A stretch of 64,000 bases of DNA from Rotaria sp. Silwood1 (taxonomy: Eukaryota > Rotifera > Eurotatoria > Philodinida > Philodinidae): contig CAJNOP010000306.1 in the NCBI GenBank assembly GCA_905250075.1, positions 62,001-126,000 of the forward strand, in the 5' to 3' direction. The notes under the pieces were generated by a model. The model was not told the origin of the DNA and did not search any database. It saw nothing but the letters and a program-made list of their open reading frames with translations. A program made the position numbers and the translations under genes. This document shows positions 1 through 11,256 of the stretch, one piece after another (the stretch's first letter is position 1; every line of letters begins with the position of its first letter).

Positions 1-2586
1 ATCTTTCAGTAAAAATAAACTCACAATATTTACCATGATACAACAATTATAGAAGAAAAACATATATAACAAATACGATCCATTTTTTATTTATCAAATA
101 GTAAAAACATCTAAAGTATGCTGAATCTTTTTGTTAAATATTAAGTCTTATGCAGCAGCTTCCAGAGTTTCATTTAAAATCTTTCGGAGTTCTTCTATAA
201 ATTTTGTTATACATTTTATTATCAAACGGAAGGAATCAGTCTAAAAGTAAGCATCTAGTTGAAGTTGAAGGCTGACTCTTTAAGAATACGATTCTCTTTT
301 GGTACAATTACAATATAGTATGTGCTATTCATAGATAAATCTTCTGAATACAATGAATCTAATAAATCTCAAAACAATAAATCCCGGTGGCCTCTCAACA
401 TACTCTGATCTCAGCTTAGAAAACTTATAGTTTTAAAAATTTAATTTAATCGCACTGTTAGTATCGCAGTTGAACCACAGTTCCGTTGCATATACTTGTA
501 TAATTCATATATCAAGAGTACATGTCATTATGAGTTGGATTTCAATTACGGCATAGTAATATCATGATCATGAGCTATATGGAAAAAATTTCTATAGATC
601 AATAAAAATCTTCGAATCGAATATTATTGTCCTCTGAAGAATAAATAAATACGTCTGTAAATATGCAGAATTCAAGTTGATAAATTCCGTTAAGAAGATT
701 AGAATGCTTCCAAAACGAAACTGATAATCTATAAGATGAAATTATTCATTTACTTAGCTCATAACAAGATTCTCGTGAGCTATATCTCAATACTCAAAGC
801 TCATTGAACTTGAGAAGGGAAAGAGTTTTTTAAGAATTGTTAGTAATCAAAAATAATGTCAGAGACCTTTTTAAGAAAATAGCCGTGATGAATTTCGAAC
901 TGGTTAATAAATAATAATCAAGATATTACTTCTCTTGAAATGAAATAAAGTTGCTTGGAAAGACTTTTTTTACTTTGGAAATACTTCTAGTACATGTGTG
1001 TTACCACTTTGCTTATAAGTCTTTACAACAACAATGAAATAACTACTAATTTCATAATATATGGTGAGCCGAAAGTTTTGAGACCAAATATTTTTCTATT
1101 TTTTGACTGATTAAGATGATCAGCAGAAGCTGCAAAGTGATAATTTATAATCAGGATTTTGTGTTCTTTCCAAATCTATGTGGAGAAATTTTTATTAGAC
1201 AGATATTTAATGAGTTAAGAGCAGATCTTTGAAAGACGTGAATATCAATATCGGACAGAAATAGTTAAACTAACAAAGCCATATATAGCCGTATCCTGTT
1301 TCAAATTGTTTCGATGATGCTTTTCAGTATTTTTTTTCGTAGCACTTTGATATTTTTCCGCTAGATATGTCCATTTTGTGTAAGCTTCATTTGATTGAAT
1401 CAGTACCTAGAGAATAGACATTCTTCTCAGCAAATAATATTCAGTATTACATATGTTTTACAAGCGATTTGTTTACACAGCATGATTGGCAAGATCATAA
1501 TGAAGAAATTGCGAAAATGTCATTATGTCTCTCGCTAAAACTTTTATTGTTAATAGAACCTTTATGGGAAATTAATGATTAGAATATTATTCCGTAGAGA
1601 GATGTTTGCTTCGTTTTTTTTTATGTATTTGGAGTCAATTTTACTTCTGTCTTGTACATTATTTTGCTTTCTGAACTTTATTTTCAGCCTTTCCATTGAT
1701 TCAATCATGACTCCTGTAATATGAGTGTTACAAAAATTCTATTGTTTTGAAATATTGGCTAATCTTTTGTAATTGTCGACAAATGCAGAAATATTTTGTG
1801 TCAAAAATTTCAACCTGTCCATTGTAATCTCTATTCTGTATTGATAGGCTTTTTTCCTTCATTATTAGTTTATAATATTTCGTCTAAGATATTATATAAA
1901 ATATTATATTTCAGAAGCAACAGGTATTGCTTTTCTTCCGTTGTACTCTTTATGTCTAAATGGTGACTCTGAGTTTGTCGGATGTGTTCACATTTTGCTT
2001 TTTTTCCTGTTTGCACGTTAATTGCACCCGCACAGAATATCAATATATTAATACCTATAAGGCAAACAAAACCTTCACCGATACTGTTATCGTAAATATA
2101 ATCGTATCTATCATATGAGAACAGTAAATGACATAATTACATCTAATAGAAATCTTGTTTTTTTTTTCTTAAACTATAATATTTACTGTATTAGAATTCA
2201 TAAAATTCATTATCAAATGAAAATGATCAACATGAATCGAGAACAATGTGAAGTTGTTAACGATAAAAGCAAAGTAACAAGAAACATATAATTATCAATA
2301 CTACCACTGATTATGTGCTGCGTCATAATGTAGTACATGGTCATATTCATGTAAATATTTATATGAACTATAACAAGTGATAGCTTTGCTTTTATATAGA
2401 CCAATAATATCTATTGATGTTTACAAGAATTGTATAGTATGCAAGAGATTGATGACAAACAAAAACTGTATTATGAAACATTACCTTATATTCAAGTTTG
2501 ACGATATGATGAGAATGCAATGAGAAATGTTTTTTTTTTTATTATTATTTTTAGAATTTAAGTTGAGAATATTTAGCACGAAAACA
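1..2586. other. AT-rich intergenic DNA, no gene seen
   Basis: No open frame with coding character, splice-site pattern or recognisable repeat was found on either strand. Short open frames here lack the codon style of the genes further right. Confidence 0.6.
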
Positions 2587-2975
2587 ATGCTAAATTCTAT
2601 CACAAATTTGTTTGGTATTCTTCAATATGTAGGATGGCGTGATGTACGATGTGAACAAACTATGGTAAGATAGAAGAAAAACAAAAGTTTATTCTTGCAT
2701 TATAATTTAATTTAGATAATCAAATTAGAAGAATATGAAGTATTTCGAAATGAAGAAGAATGATTATTAACACCAGAATTAGAACACAAAAAAAGCTCGT
2801 GAAACTGTAGCATAAAATTCACGTTTAATTAATTTAGGAGAAGAATTACACGAATAGTTACGTTTAGATATTACTGAAGCTTGTAAAAAAACGAGCAGAA
2901 ATTCTTAGATATTATAGGAAAAATAGTGTTACTGATGGAGATGGCATAATAGAAGTTTTATTAAAAGTTTATATT
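2587..2975 (+). pseudogene. Decayed copy of a small two-exon gene, identity unknown
   Basis: An ATG at 2587 opens a 26-codon exon (…GWRDVRCEQTM) that ends at a GT donor (2665). A 51-bp intron ends with TTTAG at 2715. Exon 2 continues in phase (IIKLEEYEVFRNEEE) with the same codon style as the live genes nearby. It then hits TGA at 2761, a frame slip in a seven-A run near 2790, TAA at 2813, TAG near 2855 and another slip in an A run near 2890. Across the breaks the reading is charged and helical (TPELE, KARETVA, NSRLINLGEELHE, LRLDITEACKK, RAEILRYY). The kept intron shows that it arose by DNA duplication or by decay in place, not by retrocopying. The composition recalls small helical axonemal proteins, but no family could be assigned. 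Confidence 0.6.
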
Positions 2976-2981
2976 TAATAT

Positions 2982-3545
2982 AGCTTGACTAAAAAGTAAG
3001 AGACTTCAGCTTTTTTTTTTTTATTTCTTCTTTGTATATAGTCGGTGAGACTTCATATTGTCTATTAAGGAATACTAATGAAAAACATGGCATATGATTA
3101 GTTTTTGGGTGAAATAATTGATTCAATAGCAGGCAAATATATCTTACTGTTTGTCTGTAACTGTAAGAGGTATTCGATGTTTTCTGATTTTCATAGTTTT
3201 GTCTGCCTATTTCGATCCGTAAAATGAATTCGATTTAATTAATTTTCACTTCTCTTTTAGGATAAATTAATGCAAAATGTAATTAAATCGGATTCATTTT
3301 ATAGATTGAGATAAGGAGATCAAACTATAAAAATCGAAAAACATCGAATTTCTCTTACCGTCATAGATGAACAGTAAGATTTATTTGTATTCTTTTGGAA
3401 TAAATTACTACATTCAAAGATTGAACATATGTTACATCTTTTAATAAAATTACATGGTTTAAATCTGAGACCTAACAAATTCTGGGCGAAGAAGAAATCA
3501 AAAAAAATTCTACGTTCTCTTACTTCTCTACCACTTGGCAATTAT
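2982..3545. repeat. Long inverted-repeat (foldback) element
   Basis: Two arms of roughly 240-270 bp pair around a centre near 3262. Examples are TATCTTACTGTTTGTCTGTA near 3140 against the reverse complement of sequence near 3375, and AAAATGAATTCGATTTAATT near 3222 against sequence near 3285-3305. The outer ends share AAGTAAGAGA near 2994 and its complement near 3520. The arms are diverged, perhaps 75-80% identical by eye. There is no transposase frame, so this is probably an old MITE. A 73-codon minus-strand open frame inside it is fortuitous. Confidence 0.7.
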
Positions 3546-4089
3546 TAGAGATGAAATTTATTGTGAGATTTTTCAACCATTAAATGAAAACTTAGCATAA
3601 CAGAAAAAGTTGAAATTTTGTATGAAAAAAAAAAATTATGTAAGCAACAAAATATGTCGTCAGCAAAAAAAAGTACTGAATAGTAGAAGAATTAGGTAAC
3701 AAGAAGTGCATGATACAATTTATAGTATTGATAGTTTGATTTATTTACTGATAATATGTATATAATACTGAGCGTCTGTAAAAGAAAAATACTAATTAGG
3801 AAGCTACTGGATTTTTAGTGGATTTAATATCTTACGAAGAGATCATTGTTTTCAGTTGAAACTATCAGAAAATTCTAAGAACAAAGTTTTAAGTCAAAAT
3901 TCGTTTGACCGGTTTTTTTATTTTGTATGAATACTATGTTATAGGCAATAAATCTAGTCTAATGATTATAATACAAAAAATGCAGTGTATGAGAAAGACT
4001 CATTCTAGTTTTAATAGGCCTTACGTAATGATTGGGACCTCATCTCACATACAAAGTATCGCCTCGAGCGGTTCCGTCATGAGCATTTA
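3546..4089. other. AT-rich intergenic DNA, nothing recognised
   Basis: No gene, splice pattern or clear repeat seen. Confidence 0.5.
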
Positions 4090-4780
4090 ATTTGTTCTTC
4101 AGTTTACATCGATAAAAAATACAGATTGTATTACAAAAAAGATAACTTTTATTATAAACGATAATCTTATCATTATCTACATGATATAATAGATAAATAG
4201 TTGCATTAGATTGTGGATTTGATTTTATTGAATCTGTAAGAAACTTTTCTTCTATCTTTTGTTTAGTATTTTGACTAGAGTTTTCTTTTTAATTGATACA
4301 TCCACATGATCAAATGTACTTCCTTGTAATTCATTATTTTGTTTTGCTTATTTTCTTTTCATTTCAAGTTATTTCGTTATTTTCTTCTATAGTTTCTTTA
4401 TCTGATGAATCGTTAACTTAATGAATAACTTCTATTACTTGCAGTTTTTTAATCATTAATTGTAAAATAGTAGTATGTTTTCTTTGTCGTACGTTTACAT
4501 CTTTATGTTATTTTCCTTCGTTCTACAATTCTTCTCTTGTCGTTCATTTATTATCTTTCAAATATTGATTGCTAAAGATTCTTTCCACTACTTCTCTTGT
4601 GTATATATTAGTTAATCTGTTGCAATCTAATATCCATTTTATTGGGCTTTACTCTTTAATTATTCCAAATGATCCATCAACTGTTTCTAATTTGCTAAAT
4701 TTGCATTAAGAGCAACATATTGTAATGGAAGTTGATATGAATCGTTGAGTATGAAAGAAATACATACTATTCAACGAGCA
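4090..4780 (-). pseudogene. Possible decayed coding relic
   Basis: On the minus strand the stretch near 4760-4600 reads as protein-like segments (QLPLQYVALNANLANLETVD, then GSFGIIKE, SPIKWILDCNRLTN, YTREVVERIF) separated by stops. A further K/E/N-rich segment lies near 4480-4350 (VNDSSDKETIEENNEIT). Codon style resembles the genes in the window, but there is no continuous frame and no recognised family. The boundaries are approximate. Confidence 0.3.
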
Positions 4781-6341
4781 TTACCATTATAAATTAATGT
4801 AAAAATTATTCGTAGTGAAAATCAAAGATCCGTTTGTTACGGTTCAACAACCATAGTTGAAAAAAAAAAGTTTGTTGAGAATTAGTAAGACAATTAAATA
4901 TAACGTCAACATTTGGTTGGTAAATTATTTATGGAATCAAAAGCAAAAGTAAGATTTCTTATTTTTTATTTCAAGAGATTTCATTTCTTTTTACTTTTCA
5001 TATACATAGAATTATTCTCTTGATTTTAATAGCGATCATTTATTCCATATATTATCTCGTCATAAAACAAGACAAATAAGAAAAAAAAAGAAAAAAAGAA
5101 GAAAATCCTCATAGTCTCGATAATACTTATATTTTTTCATAGACAATTATTTTCTCCATGGCAAAATCTTGATGACGATTGTTTTTTTCTCTATTGATCT
5201 TATTTTTTTTTAATTATGAACGGTAAATGTTCATTCACTTCGTAAACTTCATACTCGTTCTAAGACTTTGTCATCAGTATTCAAATTAATGATTAAGATC
5301 AGTTGACATTACTAGATCGTTCATAGAGTAAAAAATAGTAATCGATAAAATAAAAACTAAAAAAAAGAAATTATTCTACCGTTTATGATAGGATCGTGTA
5401 CTTACGCACAAAGCGATAGAAGGAAAAACAGGAAATCGGAAAAATTCTACCGTGCATAAATAAAAAAAAAACTAAAATCGATAGTATTTAAATGGCCTAA
5501 TGACAGTTATAAATAATTAAACAAATTGCGAAGGTGAATTTCTAACTGATATATTTTTTTTCTATATTATTCCATGTACAGATAAATCAGAATCAAACGT
5601 TTTAGTAAAAGAATTTGTTTTCTTTTTCTGTAAAAATAAATTCGACTAAAATTTAATGAGGTCTTGTTTCACATATAATGCAATAGGCAATTGAGATGCA
5701 GGTCAAAACATTGAATAAGAAACTCATGTTGATTGACACACATTATAAGCTAATGCATAGAAATATTTTCATTGAAAACAAAACAACAGAAATTAAAGAA
5801 TTATTATTATATCGTTTTAAAGAACAAGCTGACCTTTGAAAAAAACCTGTAGCAATATTTCTTACTCTTATCCCTTATGCAAAAATATGATAACAAAAAA
5901 GCAAAAATTCAACAAAAGTGATACGGATAGTCTATTTGATTATACATTTGAGAAAAAATGTTAGTTATAATAACAGGCTATTAGCTTATTCTCTGTGGAG
6001 TTAAAATATATAGCACGATATAACTGTTGTTGATAATCACAGGAAGATTGCTTTTATCTATCTATTTTGGGACATTTCGTCGTTCTCTATTTACTTTATT
6101 CTCGACAGATATAATAGGGAAGTACCATCTATTTCATAATATAATGTACTCGACTGTTTTTGAAATAGCTTTTAATAGAAACATCATAGATACCTGCTGC
6201 TTTCATCATTTAAAAGAGAAGACTCGGAACTATCGAAGTATATTGAAATTAAATTCGTCAGCAATCGACTAGTCAAGTGAGTTTTTCGACAACAATTTTC
6301 TGAAGATATTTTCCTTTTGATTCAGACTAGTAGGATTATGC
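4781..6341. other. AT-rich intergenic DNA, nothing recognised
   Basis: No supported gene. The 81-codon open frame at 6027-6272 shows no family signature or splice context. Confidence 0.5.
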
Positions 6342-6790
6342 TGTAGAAAAATTCTTTTCTTTTGATCGGTGCAAGACCATTATTGATAGCTTGTTCCGTT
6401 CGAGAGTTATAAGACTTCTGAGACATCCGATTTTAGCCGATTAATGTGTGCTCACCCAGAAAAGCGGCTAAACAGAGCTACTTTATCAAGTTTGAAATAA
6501 TCTTATATTTCTCTCTTAGTATTTCCGAGATTTTGACTCCTTTGTTACATAGATGCGAATTATAGAGTTTTACAAATATTAAGATAACAGAATCAGATCA
6601 GTTCGAACCTAAAACCAAATATCACCATTCGACTCATCATGCCGAATTACTCCTATCTATCTACTTTTTTTGGATGATTACAGATTAATTGACTGAGAGC
6701 GGAGATCTCAGAAAAATTCTTATAACTTTCAAACAGAATAAGGTAGAAATGTCGGGTTTACACAGATCAAAAGAGAAGAATTTTTCTTAT
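6342..6790. repeat. Foldback element, about 450 bp
   Basis: The left arm begins GTAGAAAAATTCTTTTC at 6342. It pairs with the right arm ending GAAGAATTTTTCTTAT at 6790. Pairing continues inward through GTTATAAGACTTCTGAGACA (left) against GTTATAAGAATTTTTCTGAG (right, reverse complement) and GATTAATGTGTGCTCACCC against AATTAATCTGTAATCATCC. Each arm is about 130 bp with a loop of about 185 bp. No coding sequence; probably a diverged MITE. Confidence 0.6.
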
Positions 6791-7225
6791 TGAGTTACTT
6801 CGATGATACTGGATTTTCTCTTTTGAATAGTAAAAATTGCAGGTCTCTATGATATTCTTATCGAAAGCTATTCAAAAAGTAGTAAAGCACACAATATTTT
6901 CAAATGAATAGTAGTTCACATTCTGATAAGCCGTTAGTTATATATGGTTTGTAGAAGTTGAAATTTTTACTCCTACACTTTGACACTCTTTTTTTTACAT
7001 TGTGTTTGACAAAAAAAGAAGGCGAATAAAATATTAAATTGAATAATTTTAGAAAATCTTAAAAGAGGAACTTACTGTCTATTGATAAAACAATTAGAAA
7101 AGTTCTTTTTTTTTATCATGCGACACTATTTCTTTGTTCAATTTCAAATCCAATAATATTAGAATAATTGTAGTTAAAATTAAGTATTTTGTTTGTTTTG
7201 AATTTTTATTAAAAATTTTTTTAGA
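6791..7225. other. AT-rich intergenic DNA
   Basis: Nothing recognised apart from the short exon-like stretch that follows. Confidence 0.4.
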
Positions 7226-7364
7226 CAAGATAAACGTGTTCGTAGTTCACATACTATTGAATATAATGCAAATATCAATTGTGTTAAAGTTCATCAATAT
7301 GTTTATTTTTCAATTGAACATAAACAAGATTTTTCTGGTGAGCATCATTCTTATTTATAGATAA
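7226..7364 (+). pseudogene. Exon-like coding relic
   Basis: After a T-rich tract ending TTTTTTTAG, one frame reads QDKRVRSSHTIEYNANINCV followed by KVHQYVYFSIEHKQDFSG, then stops shortly after. Codon use (CGT, CAA, GAA, TCA) matches the real genes of the window. No partner exon or family was recognised, so it may be an orphan exon of a dead gene or chance. Confidence 0.25.
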
Positions 7365-8757
7365 AATTTTAGAAGTTAGTATTCCGAGTAATATTTCTTC
7401 TTTTTAATTTTTTCCACATAATTTCATAGACATGATAACATATAGTAAGAAAGAACTGTCGATGATTCTAATTATTATTGTTGTTGTTTCTGTATTATCT
7501 CATAGATTACGCGTAATTACAAAAGTCATTTTCGTTGAAAACTTAAATTATACTAGGTGATGACAAACAAGTTGATTCAGTTTTTGTCAAGAAAAATATG
7601 ATTATATGTTAGATCTAGTCAAATAATCAGCCCATGAAGTAACTACGTTTGATTAGTTGTCAAGTAGAGTGAATAGAAGACAAAGAAATACTAACATCAA
7701 TCACATTGAGTTTTCTATTTCTCCATTGTTTGTCCAATTACGATAGAAATTTATGCAATATTTTTTGTAGATCTTATTCAAGAACATATGATTGAATCAA
7801 TATCACAAGCAACATGAATTTAGATACATGTACATTATAAATGTATTCATGGAAGAGAATATATGTGTATTGTTTATTAAAAAACCTGAAGCATTTTGAC
7901 AAAGATTTTCTTTTTAAATGTCTTACTATTCAGTTAATTTATGATACAACAATGTTTTTTTTTGATTAAGTTGAATCTATTAAAAAAATATACGAACGTC
8001 AAAGAAAAATGTTGACCGTACTACAATTATAAACGGAAATAATGTGTGAACTATTATTTGCATACAGAAATATAATTTAATATTTGCACAACACTCATCG
8101 TCGTTCAATAAAAAACTTTATCGACATAACAAATAAATACTGAAAAATACAAGAATACATTTATGACACGCACAGGGAAATCAATACATTGAATTCAATT
8201 TAATCATTCGGACTCAATATAGATTTTGAAAGTGTGTCTTAACTTTACAATAGTCAATCAACAATAATTTTTAAACAATATTTTCTTCCTACGGTTCTTC
8301 TTGTTTCGTTTTAAATTTACTTAATTATTATACTTATCATATGTTTATAAGATATTTTTTTATCTTTAGAATGCATTATGTATGAATTTTTTTGCTGAAG
8401 AGATTTATATTTAATATTGATCAATATTATGGATACAATTATAAAAGTAAGAAAATAACTTGTTTAGTAAGCTTTTTTGTGCTTTTGTTTCTTCTTACAA
8501 AGGTTTTTTTTGTCTATTTTTGATTGATTATTTAGATTTTAATATGAGTTCTCAGTAAATTTTTATTACTTTTTGTTTTGTTGTAATGCATTTGGAATAT
8601 GTGTGAAGGTATGATAAATTTAATATGATATATAGTTACCTTATTGGTGAAGTAGGTGATGATTATTTTAAAAACAATTAGCAGTTATGAATAAAAAAAA
8701 ATATGATGTTTAATTAATAAATGTTCATGACTTTTTTGTTTAGTACACATATATAAC
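7365..8757. other. AT-rich intergenic DNA, nothing recognised
   Basis: No gene or structured repeat seen. Confidence 0.5.
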
Positions 8758-9263
8758 TAGGCGGATGTTGTCGCGCTTTACTATAATATGCATATGTAAA
8801 TACTGTTGAAAACTTTCTTTCTAAAAAAAAAAAGAGAATTCAGAGAAAATCAAACTTTTGTCATCAATATAAAAGATTGTGCATTTTATCTATCGAGAAA
8901 AAATTGTTGAAAATTTTTAATAAAGCTTATCTTTTTTGAAAATATTTCTTTTATTTTAAGAAGTTTGAGGAAGGAATGCTCAATATCAGCATGTAAAAGT
9001 ATATCTAAAGTTCTGAGTTAATTTATGACTTTAGATATACTTTTATATACTGAGCCTGAACATATCTTTCTCAAATTTCTAGAAAAAAAAAAGAAATATT
9101 CATTATTAAAAACTTTCTACAAGTTCTTCTCGATAGATAAAAATGCACAAACTTTCATATTGATGGTAAATATTTGTTTTTCTCTAAATTCTATATTCTA
9201 GAAAAAAGTCTTCAACATTTTTGCATGTGCATATTATTGTGAGCTCGACGAAATCTATCTAAT
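8758..9263. repeat. Near-complete palindrome (foldback), about 500 bp
   Basis: Two arms of about 245 bp meet almost without a loop. The centre near 9020 is AAAGTATATCTAAAGT … ACTTTAGATATACTTT with roughly 16 bp between. Matching outer sequences include ATAATATGCATATG near 8783 against CATGTGCATATTAT near 9223, and TTTTATCTATCGAGAA near 8885 against TTCTCGATAGATAAAA near 9127. No coding capacity; probably a MITE of hairpin type. Confidence 0.75.
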
Positions 9264-10710
9264 CATGTAAGTATACTACAGAAAAATATTTCAACTCAAT
9301 TTTAGAATAACTAGCAGCTTAGATAGAAGAATACATTAGAATAGAATGTCAACCATAGAAACGTAATTTGTTTCTCAATAATCTTTTTTTTTTGGTTTCA
9401 ATATTCTGAAATTCTTTATATATTAGAAGATTTTTGAGTCTTCATGTCTATAGTACGGTACACAACTTACACAAGCACCTTGTATTATGATCCTAAAAAC
9501 AGCTGTATGCTTTTTTTTTATATTCTGAATGACATATTCTAAGCTTAGTCTTTTTTGGTTTAACTTCCCATTACTAAATCAAATTACTTTACTTATCCGA
9601 TGTTTCTACAGTGACCATCAAACAAATAATATGTTTTATTGAAAAGAAAAATAGAAACACATCATTAATAAAAAGCGCATTCTTTGAAATATAAAATTAA
9701 TCAGACCTTAAACGCTTGGTACAATCATATTTTATTAATTCCTCATTACTTTAATATTTTCATATAGTTAAATAGTTGAACAAACAAAAGAAAATTAAAA
9801 TTTTTTTAATAGGCATTATATGACGTAGCTATTAGTGTTAATGCATGATTATCTTTACTAATGAAAATATGCTGAGAAATGTATTATTAAAATTTTGAGA
9901 TCATTTAAATGAATAGAATTATTGATGAAGAAATACTTGACAGAAAAAAAAAAGATGAATGTTTGAATAAAGATATTTCATTTTAACTTCTCTTTAAAAG
10001 TTAGAGTCTCTGATTTCACTTAATGTTCGAAGTTTGAAGGTTTTTTTTTTTCTAATAAAATTTTCTATTTTTCATTTGCATTTAAATTTGATAGAAGTTA
10101 TTGTTCACATGATTAAATAAATAAATTTGAAAAATAGTATTCTTTTATCTATATAAATTTTCAGCTTAAAATTGCTCAATGATCTTGATTATTCATCAGC
10201 TGTAAACGTTTATACATCATTGAATATGAAAAACTAAAAAACTTTACCTTCATTGTTAAAATGTCATGTCTGGTTAAGTATATAGCAAGAGTAATTTGAA
10301 TGTTTTCTTCATGTTTTGTTTAAAGAATATCTTCACATCTTTTCCTGAAAAGAAATGTGTGTTTAGATATAAAAGGTATTCTTTATAATATATATCCCTA
10401 AGGTACGTTCTTAGAGATATGTTCTTTTACTTTTGAAATTTACTCTTCAAAGGTGAAGAACATGTCTGCATTTTTAGAAGGAAGTACATAGACAAAGTAC
10501 AGTAATGAAATTTTACCGATTATGCTCTTATTTGATAAACGATTTTCTCAAGTGTGATGGGTTTGACATGCATAACATTTGAATTATGTTCATAGAAACG
10601 AGTTTTTTTTTTTTCGTTAAGAAAACCTTAAAAAACAAGAAGCTCTAGAGAACTGCTTTTATGCTTCTGAGAAATGTTTTTTAACAAAACAGACATATTT
10701 TTTTTTCATG
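9264..10710. other. AT-rich intergenic DNA, nothing recognised
   Basis: No gene or clear repeat on either strand. Confidence 0.5.
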
Positions 10711-11256
10711 TACCGGAAATGCAAAATGAAAGCAAAATTGTTCTTTATCTATGGTTAGATAGCGCATGATGATCTGAGCAAGCATATATGGGTTTTCATT
10801 TTATTCGAAGGAGGTTTTTAGGGAAAAATTTTCACTGTTTTCTAAGGGTCTACTCTTTCCCAAGAAAAGATCAGTTTTCAATAACTAACATATTGTCAAA
10901 TGATTCTTGTTTCCTTCAAATTTCAAAACTGTTCGTTTTAAATGCAGTGAAAAAAACTGAATCTAGAAAAGTTATTTATGAATAACTTTCCTAGAGTCAT
11001 TTTTTCTCACTAAATCTGAGAAGAACAGTTCTAAAATTTGAAGGAAGAAAAAAAGCAATTGATACCGTGTCAATTATCGAAAATTGACATCTTTTTTTTG
11101 TTTGAAGAAAAAGTAAGTACTTGGATGAAACCTGAAATTTTTTTCTCTAAGTATTCCTTTGAATAAAATGAAAATACATATTCTTGACCAGACTATCACA
11201 CTCTATATAACTACATATATCAAGAAAAATTCAGCTTTCATTTTGCATTTCCGGCA
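10711..11256. mobile_element. Foldback MITE with CCGGAAATGC termini
   Basis: The left end TACCGGAAATGCAAAATGAA pairs with the right end TTCATTTTGCATTTCCGG. Pairing continues through the arms to a centre near 10980, where GAATCTAGAAAAGTTATT faces AATAACTTTCCTAGAGTC. Total about 545 bp. The target-site duplication could not be settled. The 65-codon open frame at 10788-10985 is one arm of the hairpin, not a gene. Confidence 0.7.

Noticed and set aside
3320..3541. 73-codon minus-strand open frame
   Set aside because: Entirely within one arm of a foldback element, with no protein similarity recognised.
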